Assembly (NCBI GenBank): GCA_038501625.1
Contig: JAZAYU010000018.1
Span: 9,192,397-9,256,396, forward strand
Source of the DNA: Corbicula japonica
Taxonomy: Eukaryota > Mollusca > Bivalvia > Venerida > Cyrenidae
Length of the DNA: 64,000 nucleotides
Reading direction: 5' to 3'
Part shown: positions 32,012 to 43,064 of the stretch, in pieces
How positions within the stretch are numbered: position 1 is the first letter of the stretch
Layout of the letters: every line of letters begins with the position of its first letter
Position numbers and translations under genes: made by a program
Notes under the pieces: model-generated
Database searches by the model: none
Told to the model about the DNA's origin: nothing
The model's input: only the letters and a program-made list of their open reading frames with translations

Positions 32012-33019
32012 CTAATCAATCTCAGGATACCGTGTCGAACTCATTATATTGGTGTTAAACGATCCCCTTACCTCTGGAATGTTATAAATTTCAAATTTCA
32101 TTCTGTCCACCGTCGGTCGGTATTTTGTAAAAATACATGACACCGTCTGCAAGACATACATTCGGCACTCTTTGAACCAAAACACGTACAGAAAAGGGTC
32201 AAAAAAGCAGTTACATAATGACACTATTTCTAAAGAGATTCTAATCTCAGATTGCTGTAACCTTCCTGATTGTATGAGCAAAATTATAACCCCATACGCT
32301 ATAAACGTTGCAGAGATAATGAGCAAATATATAAATACAAGAGCCGTCGACCTGTATGACCGGATTATCCCTGCTGTTTGGGTGAACGTCATGGTCTGCC
32401 CTGTTGTCACTTTGGATTTAACACATCGAAAAATTTTCCAATAACACGAGCACGACGTTAGAAAAACAAAGGTTATTATTATCGCATAATATGAAGCCGT
32501 TATGTTATTACAAACACCAACTGTTTGGAAAACTGAATTATTTCCCAGCATCCAAAAACACACTCCATAACGAACAAACAAACTCAAAACTAATTCGGAA
32601 ATCCACAAGAAAAGTGATAACTGGCGCACTTTCTGTTCAGAAAATCGGCGGAGGTATTCCATCGGCTTTAACAACAAGATGTAACGTTCCACTGACATAA
32701 GCCCCACGGTGAAATAACTTAAACCTAGCCACATTGTCACGGTGTGCTGTAAATGTAAATTTAAAAAAGGATTTATCACAAATTTCCGAATAGTCGAAGT
32801 TACTATAAATGAAACGTCGAAAATAAGTAGCCCAGATGACAACCACTTCGAGGCAAAGGGTATTTTCTTTGTTTTGCGCATCGCGCTAATTGCCACAACA
32901 CTTGATATGACTGCTATTAAAGAAATAAAAATGAAAACAGCTTTCACTTCTAAAGTGTGTGTTTCGATATAAACGTAATTTGTTTTGTTGTCTGCCATGA
33001 CGGATATATTTTTATTCAT
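32012..33019 (-). CDS. class A (rhodopsin-like) GPCR, orphan
   Basis: Single-exon 335-residue protein with seven hydrophobic segments near residues 25-47, 58-80, 91-113, 133-155, 175-197, 224-249 and 262-284. ERY at 111-113 follows TM3 in place of DRY, and DPFLY at 274-278 stands for NPxxY. N-linked sites occur in the short N-terminus (NIS, NKT). A second Met at residue 8 could also start. Odd points: no Cys at the usual TM3 start, although Cys170 lies in loop 2, and TM6 has no CWxP, so disulphide and toggle-switch features are missing. It is a plasma-membrane receptor coupling to G proteins by family. The ligand is unknown; intronless chemosensory or peptide-type receptors expand in molluscs. 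Confidence 0.82.
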   Translation of the reverse strand: MNKNISVMADNKTNYVYIETHTLEVKAVFIFISLIAVISSVVAISAMRKTKKIPFASKWLSSGLLIFDVSFIVTSTIRKFVINPFLNLHLQHTVTMWLGLSYFTVGLMSVERYILLLKPMEYLRRFSEQKVRQLSLFLWISELVLSLFVRYGVCFWMLGNNSVFQTVGVCNNITASYYAIIITFVFLTSCSCYWKIFRCVKSKVTTGQTMTFTQTAGIIRSYRSTALVFIYLLIISATFIAYGVIILLIQSGRLQQSEIRISLEIVSLCNCFFDPFLYVFWFKECRMYVLQTVSCIFTKYRPTVDRMKFEIYNIPEVRGSFNTNIMSSTRYPEID

Positions 33020-33278
33020 TTTACTGTTTTTATTTATCTTTCAACGAACCTGTTTAGTAGATACTGTATTTGCTATGAATGACCCTTAATGTTATCGCTG
33101 CACGAGGTAATCCTATTTTATAATGCATGTAACAGTGGATAATATTATAGGTATTTAATTTATGATCGCATTTTACCAGCAGTATTTCTTGTATATTCAC
33201 GTATTGGAAATCATACAGCGAACTGGCTCCGATATTACGAACAATCTCGTGCTTTGAACGCAGTTTTCTACCCAACAC

Positions 33279-33890
33279 ATTTATTTAAATTCGGATTAAT
33301 TTTTGGTTGTTTACTTGGAATACCACATAAAATGAAATAAAATCTTTCTATTATCAGATATCGGATATTCTATTAGTGAGATATTCTAGAATAAATATTT
33401 GAGTACGAACTCAGATTTTAAGTATTTACTCAAACATTTTGGGGGGATTTTTAAGCAGATTATTCAGATAACATATTTTAAAATCTGCATTTAAAACAAG
33501 AAATATTATGTAAACTTTCTTTTAAAATCTTAATCAACCATGTAAGCACTGCATCGGCACAAATTAAAAAAAATTCTTTCAGTTTAGTTTAAAATTCAAC
33601 TTGTTGTTTGAGATACCGGGGCCTGGTAATTCTACTACATAATATTTAGCACACTTTAACTCGGGATCGTACTTGAACTTGTATTCATCTCAAAGAAAAA
33701 TAATGTACAAAAAACGAAATATGCATTTCAGGAAGCCCCATTCGGAAGAAACAGTTTCCACACTCCAAACATAGGAAAAGAACAAAAATACTGGTTTATA
33801 ATTAGACAATAACCACAAAATGGCAATATTATAGAATAGTGTTGCGCTTCATATGAGACTTACTTTGACAGAGTTTAATTGGAAAGAGGT
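33279..33890. other. region upstream of GPCR
   Basis: AT-rich. It must hold the receptor's promoter, but no specific motif can be defended. Confidence 0.4.
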
Positions 33891-33897
33891 TTACGAC

Positions 33898-34155
33898 AAA
33901 AATTGAAATATGCATATCAGAAATCGCCACACTCACAAAATACAGCCTCCCCACGCAGCGAAAGAGAAGAGAGAAAGAGCGAGCATGCTTGTCATAAGTC
34001 TGTCAGTTCAAATAAGACGCCGCAAACAATTCACGAAAAAGAGAACCCTTGGGGTTACCGCCTTGGAACGTCAGTGGCAAAACAAATTGTCACTGGGGGT
34101 TCAAACGAGGTTCTATATTGCACAAACCTCACACTTTCAACAACAATAACGTTTG
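33898..34155 (+). repeat. SINE-like family A, near full-length
   Basis: Starts ATGCATATCAGAAATCGCC, then GCCTCCCCACGCAGCGAAA, a GAGAGAAAGAG tract, GGTTACCGCCTTGGAACG and a TGGCAAAAC/GTCACTGGGG hairpin, ending CACAAACCTCACACTTTC. Three overlapping frames here are artefacts. Confidence 0.75.
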
Positions 34156-34249
34156 CATGTTCATATATGCTTCACTTATGTCCGGAATCATCAATGGAGG
34201 TGCTTGGCATTCACTGCTCTCGTATCAGGTGGGACTAAATTTCATTAAG

Positions 34250-35036
34250 TAAAAAACTATACAGTTACATGTACATGTTTTAATGAAATACTTAATCATT
34301 TAGTTGTAACGGATATTAACAATATGCAGTTGAACCTGCCTTAAGAATCACATGCATTCAACAGCCACCTGCTTAAAACAAATATGATCTTAAATTTGTC
34401 ATAAATTGCCATATAATTGTCCGTTAAATATTTCATAAACACTTTTTTTAAGTTAAACTAATAAAATTATGATCCGTCAAGTGTTTCTGTGTAGTTCTAT
34501 TAACACTTTTTTTTTAAATTATAGAATGATTCGTTATGTATTTATGTTTGGTTTCATTCATACTATTTTTGTAACTAAGTCGTCTTTCCAAATAAACCTT
34601 TGGAAGAATTAAAGAAAAGAATAATATCGAATGATCTTTGTGAGCTACGCAAATAACGTCTATGTCATTGAGGGGAGGGTTCACGATAATAATGAAAGGA
34701 CTATATGCCTTCCTATTAATTGTTAATGTTTCATACGGTGCACGTCATGGGAAAAATATATCTTCAAACAGTAGGTGTTGAATCTCAAAACGACGTCATA
34801 ATGTTAAGAAGAAGATAACTTTTATTATGCATCTCACAGCAAAACCAACATTGTTATGTCAAAATGATAAACAAATCCCTAATTTCAGAATGTCAGATTG
34901 TAAGTTTTTTCCCAATAGTAATAACTAAAATGTCAAAAAATTACCACATTTCCCTTTTTCATGATATTTGTCAATGTTTTACGTGTAACAGAATAGAAAA
35001 AATTCTTTAAGAAAAGATACGCTCTAGAAATGTAGT
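34250..35036. other. gene-free stretch with one degenerate MITE end
   Basis: AT-rich. TGCACGTCATGGGAAAAA near 34740 resembles one end of the GGGGCRCGTCACGGG MITE family, but no matching second end was found. Confidence 0.4.
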
Positions 35037-35969
35037 TCATCCCAAACAATATTTAGTAGTGAGTGCGTTGTAGACTTTTTCCATGGTTTGGGCGTAGCTG
35101 GCGCCGCAAATCTTAAGTTGGGAATCCACCCGGCAACGTATAGATCCTCTCAGCTCAGAGCAGTACTGACTCTTTGGTACCAAGGCCTCTATTGCGTACT
35201 GGACGTAGTCTAAAATACCCATGATTCCGCCAATTGGACAACTGTTATTCTGCACTGCCTGAATTGTACAATGAAGATGAGCGGGTATTTCATTGTTATT
35301 ACAGTATATGTCTAACGCAGAGTATACCTTGTCCATGTCAAAGTATACCTTTAATTTGCTGTCAACGTCAGATGCGTTATTTGCCAGTTTCTCATTCACA
35401 CACTGGGAAAAGGCTTTCAACTTTCCACAAAATGTGTCATATGTATATTTGAATACTTCTTCGGCTTCCGTTATATTTGTAACATTTGGCATGCTGATGT
35501 CAGACGGTGGAAATAGAATTCCTTGAGAAATTGAATCATTTTCATACACTTTTTCGCCGCATTTGAAGAAGGCAGATTCTCTGATATTCACAAAAAATAG
35601 AAACATCGGTGGGGTTGGACTGAGTGTTGTAGATGACGTGTTTGTCAATTGAGCAGTAGCTTGCGTTTGACTGGCTGTTGTAGAAGCTTTGTTTGTCGGT
35701 TGAGTAGTAGCAGTCGTTGAATTGGCTGTTGTTGACGACGTGTTTATCGGTTGAGCAGTAACAGGCGATGTACTAGCTGTTGGCGATGAGGTGGTTGTCG
35801 GTTGAGCAGTAACAGGCGATGTACTAGCTGTTGTAGACGACGTGCTTGTCGACTGAGCAGTAACAGGCGATGTACTAGCTGTTGTCGATGAGGTGGTTGT
35901 CGGTTGAGTTGTAGCAGAGTGCACAATAAGCGCTGACATAAAAACCACCAGTACTTGTGCTGGTGTCAT
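35037..35969 (-). CDS. secreted mucin-like protein with ten-Cys C-terminal domain
   Basis: A 310-residue product if it starts at ATG 35967-35969; the open frame continues upstream, but an acceptor (TTTCAG, exon start 35975) supports this start with a 5' UTR intron. MTPAQVLVVFMSALIVHSA is a good signal peptide. About six tandem units of 17 residues follow (TSSTTASTSPVTAQP type), almost all Thr/Ser/Ala/Pro and likely O-glycosylated. The last 185 or so residues form a domain with ten cysteines (FFKC, TFCGKL, SQC, IYC, LHC, SCPIGG, QYCSE, IRC, KICG, KYCLG) and NxS/NxT sites. Spacing recalls helical cysteine domains of the DUF19 type, but that is a weak guess. Likely extracellular matrix, mucus or shell-related; function not known. 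Confidence 0.75.
   Translation of the reverse strand: MTPAQVLVVFMSALIVHSATTQPTTTSSTTASTSPVTAQSTSTSSTTASTSPVTAQPTTTSSPTASTSPVTAQPINTSSTTANSTTATTQPTNKASTTASQTQATAQLTNTSSTTLSPTPPMFLFFVNIRESAFFKCGEKVYENDSISQGILFPPSDISMPNVTNITEAEEVFKYTYDTFCGKLKAFSQCVNEKLANNASDVDSKLKVYFDMDKVYSALDIYCNNNEIPAHLHCTIQAVQNNSCPIGGIMGILDYVQYAIEALVPKSQYCSELRGSIRCRVDSQLKICGASYAQTMEKVYNALTTKYCLG
35618..35925 (-). repeat. 51-bp coding minisatellite in mucin-like gene
   Basis: About six units of 51 bp encoding 17-residue Thr/Ser-rich repeats. The first three are almost identical and the later ones diverged, suggesting recent expansion at the N-terminal end. Confidence 0.85.
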
Positions 35970-35979
35970 ATTTATCTGA

Positions 35980-37850
35980 AAGATTGATAAAAATAATGAA
36001 AGGTGCATTATCACGTGTCAGGGCGAAAACAATACGCGTTGTGAAATACAAAAATGTATGCTTTAAATTTATGAGACCTGTAAACAAAGTAAATGTGATT
36101 AAATAGATTTACACAATCAACGTAAGAGCGAATGTATTTGAAGCAGAAGTTGATGAAGTGTTACTATGATCGTAGAATTCATTCAAATTAGGTCCTAAAA
36201 TGTACTGATAATTCCAAAATTTCGAAGAAATTCGTTCCTGTTCACTCAATAACATGGTAAAATAAATGATTTTAACCACATTTGAATATATAGATGGCCC
36301 TTAAAGACATACAAATTAATGCGGCGGTAGAGCATAGACAGTCATGCAAGAGACAAGCGTCTGTATCCCCAATTAAGAAACGTTCCCAATGCTTTTAAAT
36401 ACGCATATAACCATCAAGGGAGGTAATTGAAATGGATATCAGCACTGAATATAATAAAGTGATCTACCCTGAACTGTTAGGTTAAACTTAACCACCATTT
36501 TATTATAACACATGATAAATGCGATTTGTATTGTTTTCATGTCGATTTTCGCAAAATTCACAAACAATTGAAAATCGATACTGATTATTTTAACTGCTAG
36601 TGATCTAGAATAATTCGAATGTACTGGTTCAAAAACTAAAAGTGTGTACTGTAAATGTCACAGTTAATAGTTGTCTACTTTTTACTTTTGTACTTTGTCT
36701 AACTGTTAATTGAAGCACTTTAAAAGTACTGTTTACGATTTCGGATTCGTTTTAATAAACAGGTGCATTTCAGATTTCAAAACAAGTTAAGGATTGGTAT
36801 ATAACTTAATTTACATATATTCTTTTATTGAGAAGTTGGTACCCCGCATATAAGTAAAGATGTTAAAGTAAAATAAAAGTTAACGTTGTTTGTGAGTGAT
36901 TGTATAAGCAACACTGCATATAACAATGTAAGAATAAAAATTACTCATTACGGAGAAATAAGTGTAATGTAATGGGGAAATTATATTTATAATTTGCCGC
37001 ATCATATTATATTTTATTTATGTACTCTAAAATTTAAAAGTTATTTCGTAATATTCTTAAAAGGTTTTAGGATCTTATTTTATTAGGTTTCTTTTAAAAA
37101 GCTTAAACGTGTCCATCTATAAGGTTGTACAAAATGTACATGCGTCCTTCATTCATCAAAATGTCAAATCACTTTTGGTCGGAGGTCATTTTCATGTTTT
37201 CATGACTTGCTAATTGCTTTTATGTCATTTTATTATTATTATAAACCATGTATATACGCATAATCTTGAGTAAATGACAGAAAGTACTCCCAAAACGCTA
37301 TTATCTTGTCAAAATGATTCATTCGGGTACTATACGCCTATGTCGGGGATTTCGAATAAAAGCTAGGCTAAGGAAGGCAGATTGACAATTCACTTTAGAA
37401 CTCTTTTGGCACGGGGAATTCTAAATCTCTAAATTATTATAAGGGGAACTTATGTCAGTCAAGATATATGCTAGAATTATTGTTAGTTTATTTACTTACA
37501 AGAAAAACTGTTTAGAACTTTAATATTTGATCTAGTAACTTTAAGAAGTCGAAAAGTAAATCTATTTAGAAACTTTAATCAGTGTTCGTTTGTTATACAC
37601 CTGGGATTAATTAATTACTACGCTACATAAGATTTTGTATACCAACATATCCGTTAAATCATTAATATAAATTTGAACAAAGAAAATATATTGAAATATA
37701 TGAATAACACCATATTAAAGGTGCGTGTTCACGTATCAAGACAAAATATGAAGTCTTCTCAAATACATGTATCAAAATTTATTAATTAACTAAAGCAATA
37801 TTGACACAATATGTACAATTCAAATTTCAGTCCACCTTAAATGGATTGCA
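35980..37850. other. gene-free AT-rich stretch
   Basis: It should contain the untranslated first exon and promoter of the mucin-like gene, but neither could be located with confidence. No repeats of note. Confidence 0.45.
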
Positions 37851-38069
37851 CTCGATTTATATGAAATCTCAACTGGGCCAATACAAGATTACCTGGGCCA
37901 ATACGGGTTTTACTGAGACAATATGAGATCGCATGATTCTGATTTTATAATGAACTGGTCCAATATGAATTGAATCACTTCCTTTTAAAAAAATGCCGCC
38001 AATTTTGAATTTCTAAGTCGATTTTTTATGGATAAAAATGATAAAAGATAGTGTGACTTTGGACACAAG

Positions 38070-38600
38070 GAAAGCGGCAGAGGATAAGTCTATGTTGCCG
38101 CTTTTGGTGATTTCTCTCTGTGTAATACTAACCTTTTAGTTTATCTAACTCTCTAGTACAACTACAACGCGGATGTCTGCAGCAAGAATTCTTGAAACTA
38201 AAACAGACAGTGAATTTAAATGGATTAATCTTCATTTGAGCAAGTTTATTGAGCGTAACTTTGCAAAAAGGATCAAGACTTAGTTTGGATAGCTTACAGA
38301 CATGTTGAATTCAGTATTTACATGTGGAAGTAATGGATGGAATGTGCCAGAAAGTAAACTTATTTTGGATATATCTGGATAAAAACTAAATTCAGACTGG
38401 ATGAACAAGAGACTTGGCTGCCACAGTGTGTCGTAATGTTCAGGCTGTTTTTTATTCAAAACAAAACAACCTTCATATCTGCATCTCCTTGGTAGCTTGT
38501 ACCAGCCAGGCCTCTAGCGTAGATTGAAGATTGAACATTTAAATCAGAGCTGACACTTCATCTCTTCAGACCGGTAAATTAGTAATTTTAAGTCTAGAAC
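38070..38600 (+). repeat. dispersed repeat of about 540 bp, copy 2
   Basis: Partner of 11415-11960, diverged with small indels. Same orientation. No long frame. Confidence 0.7.
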
Positions 38601-38624
38601 AATGGGTATTTTGTTAATTAATAA

Positions 38625-38745
38625 AATTGTCATTAATCACGTGAATTCATATTGGCATTGTTATTGTAAAATGGGCCTCGGGCAGTCATATTAGCCCTCG
38701 GCTCAATAATAACGCCAATATGAATTCACTTGATTAATAACATTA
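38625..38745. mobile_element. palindromic MITE with inner GGGCCTCGGGC hairpin
   Basis: Arms of about 40 bp sharing ATTAATCAMGTGAATTCATA, enclosing GGGCCTCGGGC and GCCCTCGGCTC that also pair. About 120 bp. Confidence 0.7.
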
Positions 38746-40109
38746 TAGTATAATAAACAGTCAGACCTGTATTAAGAAACCACCCAAATGAATGACAGTT
38801 AGGGACATATTTAAACTGACTGTTCAAGACAAGTGTTTGATGAATGCAGGTGGATGCTAAGGCAGGTTTAACTGTAATTTGCAGAAGACATGTTAACAAA
38901 GGAAAACTGTGTTGTTTTAATTTTCATTTACAGTCAATGTATGCTTGAATATATTTTAAGCCAAAGTTGTGTGAGCGTTACTATCGCAGTAAAATGCACT
39001 CGACAGATCTAAATATATAGAGGATAATTGTTTTTACCAGACTCCGGATTTCACGAGTGAAATATATTTCTATCTTTCACTGGTAAAAACAAATTTTCTT
39101 TTTATTGTATGCTTTTAGTGCAAACTTGACAGAAAAGTTGCAAGACATGGCGCCAAAACTGCTTGTTTATGACGTGACGTCATGACGTCAAGTATACAAA
39201 TTTGAGCTCGATTTCTAAACGTTCTCATTTGGTATTTTATGTGCGTTTGGGTACCAACGTGAAAAAATCAGTGAAAATAAAAATGATATTCCACTGTTTG
39301 AAAACAGTGAAATACCACTTTTATTTCACCGGGAAAATTCTATAATTCACTGAAAAGCATAACATAAATACTGAATATTCCACAATTTCAGCGAAATTTG
39401 GTCCTTTTTGCAGTCATTTATAAGCAGTTCATTGTATATAGTAGTTTAATTAATATTAACCACAACTAAGACATTGAAGTATTCCACTGTGAATAGGCAG
39501 CTTTAAACTTAGTCTATATTTTACAAATTGAATTCCAGCTGATGTAATATCACTTACCTTTTGCTACCACAGCTTATTCAGACAACGAAGTTCAGATTTT
39601 ATAAATTGCTGCAGCCTTTTTGTAGTAAATTGACATTACAATTAGTATATTCCCTGAATACATAAGGTTTATAAACATTAACAGGATGCATGAAACGTCC
39701 GAGCGAATCTTTTCATTGTTTTGTTAAGCTTAATGTTCATTTCATGGTTATTACTTCTTATTTGTTGACCTAACTCAACCTCAGTTTTAATGTTACAAGA
39801 AGACGCCTCTAAACATGTACTGTGGTATATTTTGTACTGGTTTAAATTTTGCGTATTTGGTGCTAGAATTAATGCGCGAGTTTTAAACACAGCAATTTAA
39901 AATGCCTTATAAAAATGTCTTATAACAGAAAATAAGTGCATGGATTTACGCCCGCGCGGTAAAATGTCATGTGTGACACGTTCGCGAAAAATTGGTTCTC
40001 GCGAAATTAAATGATACTACATAAACTTTTTTGTAATTGTAATAATGATAAAGTATGTGTCACATTTAATTAATGTTAATTTTGCTTGTTGTTTCTTATA
40101 GATTCATTT
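38746..40109. other. gene-free stretch with small hairpins
   Basis: Contains a short palindrome around 39030-39090 (TTTTTACCAG and CTGGTAAAAA) and TTTCACTGGTAAAA-like words. No gene recognised. Confidence 0.5.
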
Positions 40110-40378
40110 GGGGCACGCCACGGGAAAAGGTGTCTGCGGTCATAGTTTTTTTTTGTTGTAACTATATTTGGAAAGAATTAAGAATTATTGTCCATTATTT
40201 TATCATAGCTAATTAGAGATTTTGTTACACACATATTTTGATGACATAAAACGTGTTATTGGTACATGTTTTGCTAAATGAATACGAAGTAACGTCTTCT
40301 GCTCAAATTTTTGACGTAATTTTACAAATTGACGTCAACGTCAATTGTCTGAAGGTACCTTTTCAGGTGACGCGCCCC
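40110..40378. mobile_element. MITE, GGGGCRCGTCACGGG family, copy 2
   Basis: 269 bp, ends GGGGCACGCCACGGGAAAAG and (complement) GGGGCGCGTCACCTGAAAAG. The interior near the right end has TTGACGTCAACGTCAATTG, similar to TTGACGTCAAA near the left end of copy 1, so this copy is in the opposite orientation. Confidence 0.8.
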
Positions 40379-40554
40379 AGCTTTTTGTAAGTTATTGAAT
40401 ACAGCATTAGTCCATCACAAGATTATGTATTATGACAAAAATGCGTTCATTTTATGTAATTTTTATAATTTCCAATTAATAAATGTAATGATTGAGACGT
40501 TCTAACAAAGACTACATGCAAGAGCAGCTGTAAGGTTTGACCTTGAAGGCATAT

Positions 40555-41565
40555 TTTTAGAGATAAGAAAAAGGTTTGCCACCGTGCGTAACCTGCTAGA
40601 TATATATTGAAGATTCTTCGCCGTGTATAATTTTATGTAAGGGCGACAACCTACTAATGGTAGATTGAAGGTTTCCGCCATGCGTTATTTTAGTCAGGCG
40701 GTAGCCTGCTAGACATATATCCGCCGTGTATAATCTTATGTAAGGGCGACAACCTGTAAATGGTGGATCGAAGGTTTGCCACCGAGCGTTATCTAAGTTA
40801 CGGGCGGTAGCCTGCTAGAGATATATTGAAGATTCTCCGCCGTGTATAATCTTAGTTAGGGCGACAACCTGTTAATAAAAGATCGAAGGATTGCCGCCGT
40901 GAGTTGTCTTAGTCACGGGCGGTATCCTGCTAGCGATATACTGAAGATTCTCCGCCGAGTATAATCTTATGTAAAGGCGACAACCTGTTAAAAGAAGATA
41001 GAATGTTGCCGCTGTGCGTCATCTTATTAACGGGCGGTACCTACTAGAGATATACTGAAGATTCTCCGCCTTGTATAATCTTAGGTAAGAGCGACATCCT
41101 GTTTATGGTATATCGAAGGTTTACCTCCTTACGTCATTAAAGGCATTGGCGGTAACCTGCCAAAGATATACGGATGATTCTCCGTCGTGTATTATCTTAT
41201 GCAAGGGCGACAACCTATTATAGATATGCCGGAGGTTCACCTCAGGCATCTAAGGCATGGGCGGGCGTTAACATGCTAGAGATATACTATTCTCCTCCTT
41301 GTTGTATCTTTTTCAAGGGCGACAACCTCTTAAAGATAGGGCAAAGGTTTATCGCCGTGCTAAATCTTAGACGCGGGTGATAACTTACTAGAGATATACT
41401 GAAGATTTTGCCTTGTTTAATCTAACGTAAGGGCGACAATCTGTTTCATGGTAGGTCGGATATTTTCCGCCGCCTTGCATGATCCTTAGCAGAGACGGTA
41501 ACATACACCTAGGAACCTGTAAGAGTTCCAACCGTGTGTAATCTAAGGCTTCTGTGGCAACCCAC
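40555..41565. repeat. dimeric satellite, period about 114 bp
   Basis: Eight or nine units marked by GGGCGACAACCT at 40641, 40744, 40859, 40975, 41088, 41215, 41317 and 41431. Each unit has two related half-units of about 57 bp: one GATTCTCCGCCGTGTATAAT...GGGCGACAACCTG, the other GGTTTGCCGCCGTGCGTTAT...GGGCGGTAGCCTGC. Half-units alternate along the array and degrade to the right. Frames across it are artefacts. Confidence 0.9.
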
Positions 41566-41659
41566 TACCGATAACTCAATATAATAGCCATCGGCTATTA
41601 ATGACATTACCTCATACTTAGGTATATATTAAGACCCAAGACGTCTTAACATTCTCTGT

Positions 41660-41664
41660 CTGTA

Positions 41665-41747
<83 letters not shown>

Positions 41748-41822
41748 TTCTCTCTCCCTCTCTGTCAGTCTGTCAGTCTGTCTGTCTGTCTGTCTGTCTG
41801 TCTCTATCTCTCTCTCTCTATT
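41660..41822. repeat. (TC)n and (TGTC)n microsatellite
   Basis: About 160 bp of TC repeats with TGTC stretches on both sides. It produces false Ser/Leu and Arg/Glu frames. Confidence 0.95.
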
Positions 41823-41860
41823 TGTCCTTTTAGGAGTCCGAAGTTTGGGGGTAATTAAAA

Positions 41861-43060
41861 ATCCATAACAAGACAATGTATAACAAGAAACACATAACAC
41901 AGCTAAAATAAAACTTTACTAAAAGCTATTATATATAAAACAAAAAAAAAACATACAAAATGGTTACGAAGTACAAAGGAATTCAAAATGAAAATAGCAA
42001 TTTTCACAAACAACAGATTCCTTTATTCTTACTATACAAGTACTTTTCGGAAAGTCCGTAAAAAATTGTAATAATATCGAAAATAGTCGTTGTTATATCA
42101 CCTTAAATTTCGACATCTGTGCTATACATTATATAAAAATCCGAAATATATTCATTCACATAATATTTTATGCATATTTCAATTTTAACAAATAACCGGA
42201 GCAGGTCAACGTCAACATGACGTCGCTCAAATGTATCAAACGTCGCAAACTTACACATCGTAGTCTGCAATACCTACGCACTAGTTACGCCTTCTAAGTC
42301 AATTTACAAACGGTTCTTCATACCAGCCAGGTGCATAAAAAAATAGTTTAACCATACGCATATCAATCTTTTGGCGCATCTAAGCTACATAAGAAGGATG
42401 GGTGACCACTTCTAGCCTCATCCAAGTATGATTTTCTTCCGCATTTTGTACAAGAATTTCATTTATACACGAACCTGGTGATGAATTTACCATATTTTTC
42501 CGTTGATTTAGTCATTTCCAGTTTCTGTTGGTGCTTTATAAAGCAACACAAAATTTCACTGTTCAACGTCACTACTGGAAGAAGCCATTTGTTTCCAGCT
42601 TTCGTTTTCTACCATTTGTAGACTTTACACTGTAGCGTCTGTTTGGATGCTGCCAATGTTTTGAAAATTTTAGCAACAGACGTTTTGATGTCATGTTATC
42701 ACCAGACGTTTTAGCGCGTTCTTTTTGGCGTAAAGTGATAAGAGAAAAATCGTGGGTACTTCTTTAAATTAATGTTAGCCTTTTTTCATAGCTGCCCCAG
42801 GTCTTGAATATCGGGTTGCACATACATGTATTTGTTTCATTTTTTCTCTCTGCAGATGTATTCAACACAAGGTTAGCTATAACCCTAACTAATTTCAAAT
42901 AATTTAATGAAGTTAACCAGAGATATAACACAATTACTGAACTTTCCGAAAAACTCCCATTAACTTTCTATAACGGTAAATAACTTGAACAAAAACATAA
43001 GTGATAACATCTTATAAAAATATAAATGTGATAATAACGTTAAGATTAAAAACAGTTAAG
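41861..43060. other. gene-free stretch
   Basis: AT-rich, without exon signatures or defined repeats. Confidence 0.5.
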
Positions 43061-43064
43061 TTTA

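Noticed and set aside
32172..32972. Plus-strand frames opposite the GPCR
   Set aside because: Shadows of the minus-strand seven-helix gene.
41664..41900. Ser-Leu and Arg-Glu repeat proteins
   Set aside because: Both are readings of the TC microsatellite.
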